A stretch of 23,277 nt of DNA, from NCBI GenBank assembly GCA_947458675.1, contig CANHAW010000001.1, positions 1 through 23,277 of the forward strand, read 5' to 3'. Positions 18,331 through 23,277 of this stretch are shown piece after piece. The notes under the pieces are model-generated. The model ran no database searches. It saw nothing but the letters and a program-made list of their open reading frames with translations, and was not told the origin of the DNA. The position numbers and the translations under genes are program-made. Numbering within the stretch: the first letter of the stretch is position 1; each line of letters opens with the position of its first letter. The DNA is from Beijerinckiaceae bacterium (GTDB lineage Bacteria > Pseudomonadota > Alphaproteobacteria > Rhizobiales > Beijerinckiaceae).

Positions 18331-19143
18331 CTAAACACCAATGGCGAGATCGACAACAAGCGGCAGATGATCGGATGCCACGCGGGTTATGTGATTCCGG
18401 ATAACCTCGACCCGGCGCACGCCAATCTCGCCCGATGTAAAGACATGATCGATGCGCAGCACGGGAAAGCCCGCCGGAAATGTCGGCTTTGGACGACCGA
18501 GGCCCGGTGCGCGCTGGACATCCTGCATGCGTCCTGCAAGTCGGCGATAAACATTCGACCGCGGAACAAGATTCAGATCGCCAACGAGAGCAAGTGGGCC
18601 GCTGCACTCGGCATGTCCGATCCAGTCGGGCCCGAAAAGAAAATCGGTTTGCCGCCGTCGTTCGCGCGCAATCAAAGACAGATGCGTGTTGATGACATTC
18701 AAATGCAGACCATCAAGATCGATCCGCGCCCAAAGGGCGCCGCGCGGCTCGATGGTCCGCAGGCCAAGACGGCCGGGAAGACGACCGGAATGCTGCAAGC
18801 GGGATGGAAGAATGGTCAATATGGCGTCGCCATATTGCTCTTCCATGACCCGGACATTGGCATGGAAATGTGAGTCCATGCCAAGCAATCGCGCAATCTC
18901 TTCAGCCTGATCGACGCAGCCCGTGCGCTTGCGCATGACATCGACCTCTTGCAGGGCAACAATGTCAGGCGCCGCAAGCGCAATCACTTCGGCAATGCGC
19001 TCGGGCGCAATCCGGCCATCGATGCCAAGGCACCGATGCACGTTCCACGTGAGAAGCCTGATTGTGCGCACAAAGACCTGCCGGCTGGAGACAAGCTGAA
19101 AGAGGCGATAGCGGCTCCAAGCATTCGCGAGTTGCCCGCACAT
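18331..19143 (-). CDS. Endonuclease/exonuclease/phosphatase family protein
   Basis: The product (270 residues from ATG 19143) has the conserved motifs of this metal-dependent phosphodiesterase fold in order: TWNVHR (Asn34), LQEVD (Glu66), NTHLS (His154), GDLNLVP (Asp189, Asn191), RIDHVF and ASDHLPLV (Asp257, His259). The superfamily includes nucleases, sphingomyelinase-like enzymes and inositol phosphatases, so the substrate cannot be told. No signal peptide is obvious, which suggests a cytoplasmic role. The start is uncertain: TTG 19173, ATG 19143 and GTG 19071 are all in frame. GTG 19071 has a CAGG ribosome-like site and sits just before the first motif. It converges with the transporter gene. 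Confidence 0.85.
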   Translation of the reverse strand: MCGQLANAWSRYRLFQLVSSRQVFVRTIRLLTWNVHRCLGIDGRIAPERIAEVIALAAPDIVALQEVDVMRKRTGCVDQAEEIARLLGMDSHFHANVRVMEEQYGDAILTILPSRLQHSGRLPGRLGLRTIEPRGALWARIDLDGLHLNVINTHLSLIARERRRQTDFLFGPDWIGHAECSGPLALVGDLNLVPRSNVYRRLAGRMQDVQRAPGLGRPKPTFPAGFPVLRIDHVFTSGEIGVRRVEVIRNHITRVASDHLPLVVDLAIGV

Positions 19144-19261
19144 AAGCAAGAGCCGATCGCGCAATCTGGACAAACCGATGCCGAAGGCACCCTCAGATCC
19201 AGACCTTTACCCAAGCCGATGCCACAGCATCGGCCCAATAGAATTGGAAAATCCAGCGGCC

Positions 19262-19297
19262 AAAAGAAAAGGCGCCGCTCACCCGAGCGGCGCCTTT
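19262..19297 (-). terminator. Rho-independent terminator of the SWIB gene
   Basis: AAAGGCGCCGCTC (19268-19280) pairs perfectly with 19285-19297 around a four-base loop. On the minus strand it ends in TTTTCTTTT. It starts 25 bases past the SWIB gene stop. Confidence 0.92.
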
Positions 19298-19321
19298 CAT
19301 GGCTTCGAAAAGCAGCAAAAA

Positions 19322-19603
19322 CTACTTCAGGTGCTGGGCGAGATGCTTGTTCATCTCGAACATCGTGACCTTCTTTTTGCCGAAAACGCCTTCAAGCTTG
19401 TCGTCAGCCAGAATTTCGCGCTTGTTTTCCGGGTTCTGGAGCGAATTCGCCTTAATATATTCCCATACTTTGGAAACGACCTCGGAGCGCGGCAAAGGAG
19501 CGGCGCCAACGATGGCGGCCAGTTCCTTGGAGGGCTGCAAGGGCTTCATAAAGGCTGAATTTGCAGTCGCGCTCTTGCCCTCGCCGGTGGGATTCTTGGC
19601 CAT
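19322..19603 (-). CDS. Stand-alone SWIB/MDM2-domain protein
   Basis: A 93-residue protein made almost wholly of a SWIB domain. The conserved segments are FMKPLQPSKELAAIVGAAPL, PRSEVVSKVWEYIKANSLQN, NKREILADDKLEGVFGKKKV and TMFEMNKHLAQHL. In eukaryotes SWIB belongs to chromatin-remodelling subunits. In bacteria it occurs as short single-domain proteins or fused to topoisomerase I, and its role is poorly understood, perhaps nucleoid- or topology-related. The short N-terminal tail is lysine-containing. The start at 19603 is chosen because GGAG lies six bases upstream and the domain follows at once; the open frame reaches 19846, but the added residues show no family similarity. It has its own terminator, so it is probably monocistronic. 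Confidence 0.9.
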   Translation of the reverse strand: MAKNPTGEGKSATANSAFMKPLQPSKELAAIVGAAPLPRSEVVSKVWEYIKANSLQNPENKREILADDKLEGVFGKKKVTMFEMNKHLAQHLK

Positions 19604-19812
19604 CTTTATCTCCGTTGATCTTCGAATTGGACGCCGGCCAGCCGAAAAACGGACGGACGACAAAGCTTGTTCCGGGTCTGCACCTTTTCTGGGCCCGATG
19701 CAACGTCGATACACTGCTGCGGCCCCGGGCGTAGGGGAGAACTCAAAGGAGGGCAAGAAAACGCGGATAAAAAACAAATTTTCCGTGTTTTCCCCGAAAA
19801 AGCCTGGGGAGA

Positions 19813-19835
19813 CGGCAGCCAGGTCAAAGCTGCCG
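19813..19835 (-). terminator. Weak hairpin after the binding-protein gene
   Basis: CGGCAGC (19813-19819) and GCTGCCG (19829-19835) form a seven-base stem with a nine-base loop, 25 bases past the stop of the TctC-like gene. Only a T-poor tail follows, with a TTTTT further on, so it is at best a weak or Rho-assisted terminator. Confidence 0.3.
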
Positions 19836-19860
19836 CTCAAGCCCAAGCCGGACGCGATCG

Positions 19861-20880
19861 TCAGAATTTGGCCAGATCCACGACTTCCTTCGGGGCGCTG
19901 ACGACCTTCTCGGTGATGCGCGCCAGAACCTCGTGCGACATGGGCTCAATCGTCAGATTCATCCGCTTGGCATCCGCGAGGAAGGCCTCATCCTTCATCG
20001 TCTTCTCAAATGCTGCGCGCAGCATGGCGACCCGGTCTGCCGCCACGCCCGGTGGGAGGAACACGCTGCGACCGAAATCCGATTCGGCAGACAGGAATTC
20101 CGCAACCTGTTTGTGAACAGGATCGGTCATGAGTTCGGCAAGCGTCGGCACATCGGGCGCAGAAGGATCGCGCGTGATGGATGCGAAAACCAGCGGCTTG
20201 ATCCGGCCATCGGCAATGGCTTCAGGCATGGAAAGCTGGACGCTCACCCATGACGCGCCGCGCCCCTGAACCTCGCCACGCTCCATGGCGAGATTGAGAT
20301 CGGCAGCGCCCTTGTAGCCGGTGACGATTTTGAATTTCGTATTGAGAAATTTATTCATCAGCGCCGGCACAATGAATGTCGGAGAGCTTGGCCCGGTGGC
20401 GCCGATGATCACTTCGGCATTTTTTGCTTCCTCAATGGTGCGGGCTGGCGCCGTATGCCAGATCGAAAGCATGTTGCGCACGGGCGCCATATTGCCGAGC
20501 CAGATCCATTGGCGTGCATCGTATTTTGCAAATTGCGGTTGCAGAACCTGATTGAGAACGATCGTCTGCTGCGTCATGGCCATGTTGAGACCATCGGCTG
20601 GCATGATGCTCTGGATCTGGTTTGCAAGCTGCAAGCCGCCTGATTGCCCGCCGGTATATTTGATAATGATTTTCGGGCTTTCAGGAATGTATTTCGGCAT
20701 GTGCTCGGCAAGCACTTGCGCATAGGGGCCGAAACTGCCGCCGGGGTCGGATCCAACGATGAAATTGATCGTCTTGCCACGATAGACATCGGCAAGATTG
20801 GATTGCGCAAGGGCCTGCGTCTGCCCCAACGACACTGCCGCCAGCACGCCGGCGAGAATGAATGCGCTGCCCGATTTCAT
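19861..20880 (-). CDS. Tripartite tricarboxylate transporter substrate-binding protein (TctC/Bug family)
   Basis: The 339-residue product has a signal peptide (MKSGSAFILAGVLAAVSLG..., cut after ALAQ near residue 26) and so is periplasmic. The mature part starts ADVYRGKTINFIVGSDPGGSFGPYAQVLAEHM, the usual Bug opening. It continues with YTGGQSGGLQLANQI, the GATGPSSPTFIVPALM loop and LAMERGEVQGRG, all typical. Bug proteins bind carboxylates or related small acids and hand them to TctA/TctB. Start 20880 has GGGAG eight bases upstream; the in-frame ATG at 20886 is too close to it. The gene lies 40 bases after the Ldh-type gene in an apparent operon, and its probable membrane partner is on the other strand at 16187-18265. 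The ligand is unknown. Confidence 0.9.
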   Translation of the reverse strand: MKSGSAFILAGVLAAVSLGQTQALAQSNLADVYRGKTINFIVGSDPGGSFGPYAQVLAEHMPKYIPESPKIIIKYTGGQSGGLQLANQIQSIMPADGLNMAMTQQTIVLNQVLQPQFAKYDARQWIWLGNMAPVRNMLSIWHTAPARTIEEAKNAEVIIGATGPSSPTFIVPALMNKFLNTKFKIVTGYKGAADLNLAMERGEVQGRGASWVSVQLSMPEAIADGRIKPLVFASITRDPSAPDVPTLAELMTDPVHKQVAEFLSAESDFGRSVFLPPGVAADRVAMLRAAFEKTMKDEAFLADAKRMNLTIEPMSHEVLARITEKVVSAPKEVVDLAKF

Positions 20881-20920
20881 CGGCATTTCTCCCTTTTTTT
20901 GTTTTGCGGCAATCCCGCTT

Positions 20921-22024
20921 TTATTCCAGGTCAGGTATGCAAACATCATGCTTGTTCGCAAGCGCGGTTATTTCATCCCACAGTTTTTGCGGGATCGGAA
21001 CGCCTGCATTGCGACGGGCATGCGCCTCTGACGCAGCGCGCTCGCCCGGCAGGCGCAAAGCATCTGCGCCCTCAGCGCGAGGCAGGCTGCGAATAATACT
21101 CGACAGCACCGAAACGTCAGACCGGTAATCGTCCGGCTCGCGCAAACGTGCAATGTCGATCAGAATGATTGTCGCATTCTGACCGTGACCGCGCTTGCCA
21201 TCGGGTCCCAGCATGGGAGCAAGAATAGCAGCGCCGGCGAGCAGGCTGGTCATACATTCAGACAGAAGCGCGAAAGCCGATCCTTTTGCCCCACCCATCG
21301 GCAGGAGCACTTCGGCCTTGTCTGCATCTGTCGCCATTCGTCCTTCGGCGTCCAGCGCCCATCCAGCGGGCAGGCTTTCGCCGTCGCGCTTGGCCTGTTT
21401 GAGACGGCCGTTGGAAATAAGGCTCGAAGCCATATCGAGCATGAGCGTGCCATTGTCGCCGCCTGGAACAGCCATGGCGAGCGGCGCGGTTGAAAGGCTC
21501 GGCACGCGCGCACCGTGATAGGCCATCAGCGGCGGGCCAGCGGCAAGCACAATGGCAGCAAAGCCTTCGCGGGCCGCAGCTTCCGCATAGCACCCGATCG
21601 CACCTGAGTGGGTCGCACGACCGACGACGGCAATTCCAGCCCCAAGGGCGCGCGCACGCAGCTTGGCTTCGGCAAGCGCCATTTTCATGGCGACAGGGCC
21701 AGCTGCGCCTTGGGCATCAATTCCAACCAGCGCGCCAAAATCCCGCGTCACGACGGGGATGGCGCCGGGCTTGAGCGCGCCTTTGTCGATCATGCCGAAA
21801 TAATGAGGAATACGGCTGATGCCGTGCGTTTCGCCGCCGCGCAGATCGGCCCAAACCAGAACCTCGGCAACGCTGGCTGCATCAGCACTGCTCATGCCGC
21901 GCGCGGCGAAAAGGTCTGCCACAAATTTTCTCAGGCGATCTTCGCGCAGCCTTTTTGGTTGAGGCTTCACTGCTTGCGTCCCCCAGCTTTCATTCGGCCG
22001 GAAATCCCCTTCCAGCCCATCCAT
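20921..22024 (-). CDS. Ldh-family (malate/L-lactate-type) 2-hydroxyacid dehydrogenase
   Basis: The 367-residue protein belongs to the NAD(P)-dependent malate/L-lactate dehydrogenase family (MdhI/YlbC/ComC type), distinct from classical Rossmann-fold lactate dehydrogenases. It shows ADLRGGETHGISRIPHYF with the conserved His67-Gly-x-x-Arg71, GRATHSGAIGCYAEAAAREG, TAPLAMAVPGGDNG...MLDMASS and MGGAKGSAFALL. Family members oxidise or reduce malate, lactate, ureidoglycolate, sulfolactate or 2,3-diketogulonate, so the substrate is open. It is the first gene of an operon with the transporter binding protein, which suggests oxidation of an imported hydroxyacid. The ATG at 22024 has GAGGG abutting it; GTG 21970, with GGGGGA eight bases upstream, is an alternative giving 349 residues. 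Confidence 0.9.
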   Translation of the reverse strand: MDGLEGDFRPNESWGTQAVKPQPKRLREDRLRKFVADLFAARGMSSADAASVAEVLVWADLRGGETHGISRIPHYFGMIDKGALKPGAIPVVTRDFGALVGIDAQGAAGPVAMKMALAEAKLRARALGAGIAVVGRATHSGAIGCYAEAAAREGFAAIVLAAGPPLMAYHGARVPSLSTAPLAMAVPGGDNGTLMLDMASSLISNGRLKQAKRDGESLPAGWALDAEGRMATDADKAEVLLPMGGAKGSAFALLSECMTSLLAGAAILAPMLGPDGKRGHGQNATIILIDIARLREPDDYRSDVSVLSSIIRSLPRAEGADALRLPGERAASEAHARRNAGVPIPQKLWDEITALANKHDVCIPDLE

Positions 22025-22109
22025 CCCTCGCGGCGCAATCTCATAGCATGGAGAGTTTCTGCCGCCGAATCAGTGTTTTGGGAAGGATTGCGGCGGAAAT
22101 GAAACAAGA

Positions 22110-22140
22110 ATTGCAAATATGTAATCATAAATATTGCAAT
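22110..22140. promoter_or_regulatory. Candidate operator: AT-rich inverted repeat upstream of the Ldh-TctC operon
   Basis: ATTGCAA (22110-22116) and TTGCAAT (22134-22140) are perfect inverted arms, extended by imperfect AAATAT/ATAT pairing, with centres about two helical turns apart. The element lies about 85 bases before the Ldh gene start and 55 bases before the divergent small gene, in the most AT-rich part of the local sequence. This layout fits a dimeric repressor or activator site. No regulator gene is present in the window. Confidence 0.45.
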
Positions 22141-22195
22141 TGCTTCGTTTTGTGAGAGATTCCTCGCCTGCTTCGAATTTTCGGGACTGAGGACC

Positions 22196-22516
22196 ATGGC
22201 TCTGGAAAATTTGGGACCAAATTGCTTCGGCCCTGACGAAATCAGGGCGATGCGGCGGGCCTTGGAGCTGGCTGAGGGGGCTCTGCGCCATGGTCGCGGC
22301 ATCCAGAGCAGAAATATCGCCGAACAGCGCCAGAGGCTAGCGCGGACCATTATCGACCGGGCCCGAACTGGGTTGATGGATCCCATCATGCTCAGCGCCG
22401 CCGCTGTCGGAGCGATCGCACCTGCAGCGGAGGGCCCTGGATTTGGCGCCTATCGTCCGAGAGGCCAGCGCATGAGGCGCGCCTTGCGTCGCTCGAATCT
22501 CCATTCGCATTTCTGA
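22196..22516 (+). CDS. Small hypothetical protein (Rhizobiales-type)
   Basis: A 106-residue basic protein without signal peptide or membrane segment. The N-terminal two thirds are helical: DEIRAMRRALELAEGAL, then IAEQRQRLARTIIDRARTGLMDPIMLSAAAVGAI. The arrangement of an amphipathic helix followed by xxIIxxARxGxxDPxxLxxAA recalls short uncharacterised proteins common in Rhizobiales; this is from memory. The C terminus is Arg-rich (RPRGQRMRRALRR). GAGG sits three bases before the ATG. A second small gene follows after seven bases. Function unknown. Confidence 0.6.
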   Translation: MALENLGPNCFGPDEIRAMRRALELAEGALRHGRGIQSRNIAEQRQRLARTIIDRARTGLMDPIMLSAAAVGAIAPAAEGPGFGAYRPRGQRMRRALRRSNLHSHF

Positions 22517-22523
22517 GAGAAAG

Positions 22524-22685
22524 ATGCCCTCAGCCCGCAAAATCCTGACGCAGGAAGAATGGGACGCCCTGATGCGGACCAGCGCTGCGCTCGCAATGCC
22601 GGCGAGCCGGTCCAGCCGCCTGCGCAGCGCTCTTGCAAAGCTTCTGCACAAACTCGCGGACCGCATAGGCGCGCATCGGCGCTGA
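22524..22685 (+). CDS. Very small hypothetical protein, 53 residues
   Basis: The frame encodes MPSARKILTQEEWDALMRTS, then a basic stretch ending in KLLHKLADRIGAHRR, with strong Arg/Lys bias and a predicted amphipathic helix. It begins seven bases after the preceding gene stops, with GAGAG/AAAG as a weak ribosome site, so the two are probably co-transcribed. No similarity is recognised; coding status rests on the tight spacing and the alphaproteobacterial codon pattern. Confidence 0.45.
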   Translation: MPSARKILTQEEWDALMRTSAALAMPASRSSRLRSALAKLLHKLADRIGAHRR

Positions 22686-22753
22686 ACCAAATTTTTCCGT
22701 CGAAACTGTTGAAAGCCGGAAAGGCGCATGGTGAGTGCGTCGCGCAACCGCTA

Positions 22754-22792
22754 GATTTCATCGCACAACCTAGGATTGTGCGTCGATTTCAT
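22754..22792. promoter_or_regulatory. Perfect palindrome framed by direct repeats before the exonuclease start
   Basis: CGCACAA (22762-22768) and TTGTGCG (22776-22782) are perfect inverted arms around CCTAGGA, itself containing the palindrome CCTAGG. GATTTCAT occurs directly before (22754-22761) and after (22785-22792), the second copy containing the start codon's AT. It may be an operator or an mRNA hairpin that hides AGGA (22772-22775), the only ribosome-like site near the start codon. Confidence 0.5.
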
Positions 22793-23277
22793 GCCGTCTT
22801 CCGATCATCTCAGCGACTCTCAGCTCCGAGACTCTCATCTCAAAGACTTGGCCGACACGCTTGAGGCCAGCGGCGAATATCGCGTTCTGCGCAAATTGCA
22901 GAGCGTGAGCCAATATGCGCCCGAGGATGGAAGCGAGAAAAAGCGCGCCCTTTATGTCGATGTCGAAACGACGGGGCGCAATCCGCAGCAGGATGAGGTG
23001 ATTGAACTGGCAATGGTGCCTTTCACCTATTCGCAGGATGGCCGTATTTTCAGCCTCGAAGAGCCGTTTCAGGCCTTGCGCGAACCGACAAAACCAATCC
23101 CGGCGGAAATCACGGCCATTACCGGAATCGATGATGCCATGGTTGCCGGATGCAGAATCGATCCGGCCGAGGTTGAGCATTTCATGGCGGAAGCCGATCT
23201 TATCATCGCTCACAATGCCTCATTCGACCGGCGTTTTCTCGAACGTTTCTGCCCCGCCTTCATGCACAAACCCTGGG
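22791..23277 (+). CDS. DEDDh-type 3'-5' exonuclease (DNA polymerase III epsilon-like), 3' end missing
   Basis: The first 162 residues are visible; the frame is still open at the window edge. LYVDVETTGRNP supplies Asp57 and Glu59 (exonuclease motif I), and IIAHNASFDRRFLERF supplies the Asp146 region (motif II). Between them are VIELAMVPF and the ITAITGIDDAMV segment typical of DnaQ-fold exonucleases. The final His-Asp motif III lies beyond the window. Such enzymes remove nucleotides from DNA or RNA 3' ends in proofreading, repair or RNA turnover. The first 50 residues precede the domain and contain a short tandem repeat (DSQLR, DSHLK). ATG 22791 lacks a normal ribosome site and directly follows a palindrome, so the true start may differ. 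Confidence 0.85.
   Translation, partial: MPSSDHLSDSQLRDSHLKDLADTLEASGEYRVLRKLQSVSQYAPEDGSEKKRALYVDVETTGRNPQQDEVIELAMVPFTYSQDGRIFSLEEPFQALREPTKPIPAEITAITGIDDAMVAGCRIDPAEVEHFMAEADLIIAHNASFDRRFLERFCPAFMHKPW

Noticed and set aside
16649..18607. Minus-strand open frame of 652 codons opposite the transporter permease
   Set aside because: It mirrors the codon pattern of the permease gene, crosses that gene's terminator and runs into the EEP gene. Its translation is low-complexity, rich in His, Asp, Glu and Arg, without any family motif.
22770..23213. 147-codon minus-strand frame opposite the exonuclease gene
   Set aside because: The plus strand carries clear DEDDh motifs; the opposite frame has none.
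1..23277. CRISPR arrays, tRNA or rRNA genes, transposases, phage genes
   Set aside because: I saw no regularly spaced repeats, no cloverleaf or rRNA segments, and no transposase or phage proteins; the only recombinase is the housekeeping XerD.

Overview
The window looks like chromosome of an alphaproteobacterium, most likely of the order Hyphomicrobiales (Rhizobiales). Supporting signs are an NdvA/ChvA-type glucan exporter, a small-protein gene directly before xerD with accA next to it, SecA with a neighbouring SurA/PpiC-type chaperone gene, Rhizobiales-like small hypothetical proteins, and a GC-rich palindromic repeat of a kind common in these genomes. The family assignment is inference from protein style, not from a marker-gene search. 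No tRNA, rRNA, CRISPR array or insertion sequence is visible.

Positions 1-9,200 hold mostly housekeeping genes. The 3' part of priA converges with argJ across a REP-like palindrome. A secreted parvulin isomerase on the minus strand is divergent from secA, which ends at a strong terminator. Next come a small secreted glycine-rich protein (+), a YafK-like L,D-transpeptidase lipoprotein (-) and accA (-). Positions 9,200-14,100 hold xerD, preceded by an overlapping 47-residue GTG-initiated membrane protein, then a fused shikimate kinase/3-dehydroquinate synthase (aroKB) converging with ndvA. The stop codons of aroKB and ndvA share one TTAA.

Positions 14,100-22,100 look more accessory and catabolic. 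scoA-scoB encode a 3-oxoacid CoA-transferase and end at a clear terminator. A 512-base, AT-rich, gene-free stretch then leads to a 692-residue tripartite tricarboxylate transporter permease in which the large (TctA) and small (TctB) subunits appear fused. Its likely periplasmic binding protein (TctC/Bug family) lies about 1.6 kb beyond it on the opposite strand, in a two-gene operon behind an Ldh-family 2-hydroxyacid dehydrogenase. An endonuclease/exonuclease/phosphatase-family protein and a stand-alone SWIB-domain protein lie between the transporter parts. A reasonable but unproven reading is uptake of a hydroxy- or oxo-carboxylate, oxidation by the Ldh enzyme, and possibly CoA activation by ScoAB. 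A 31-base AT-rich inverted repeat upstream of the Ldh gene is the best candidate operator.

Positions 22,196-23,277 hold two small hypothetical genes in tandem and the start of a DEDDh-type 3'-5' exonuclease gene that runs off the window. The exonuclease start codon is immediately preceded by a perfect palindrome framed by direct repeats. The most notable items are the TctA-TctB fusion with its split-off binding protein, the aroKB fusion, a rare-codon patch inside the transporter gene, and the palindromic leader of the exonuclease gene. I did not find clear evidence for a wholly new defence or mobile system.
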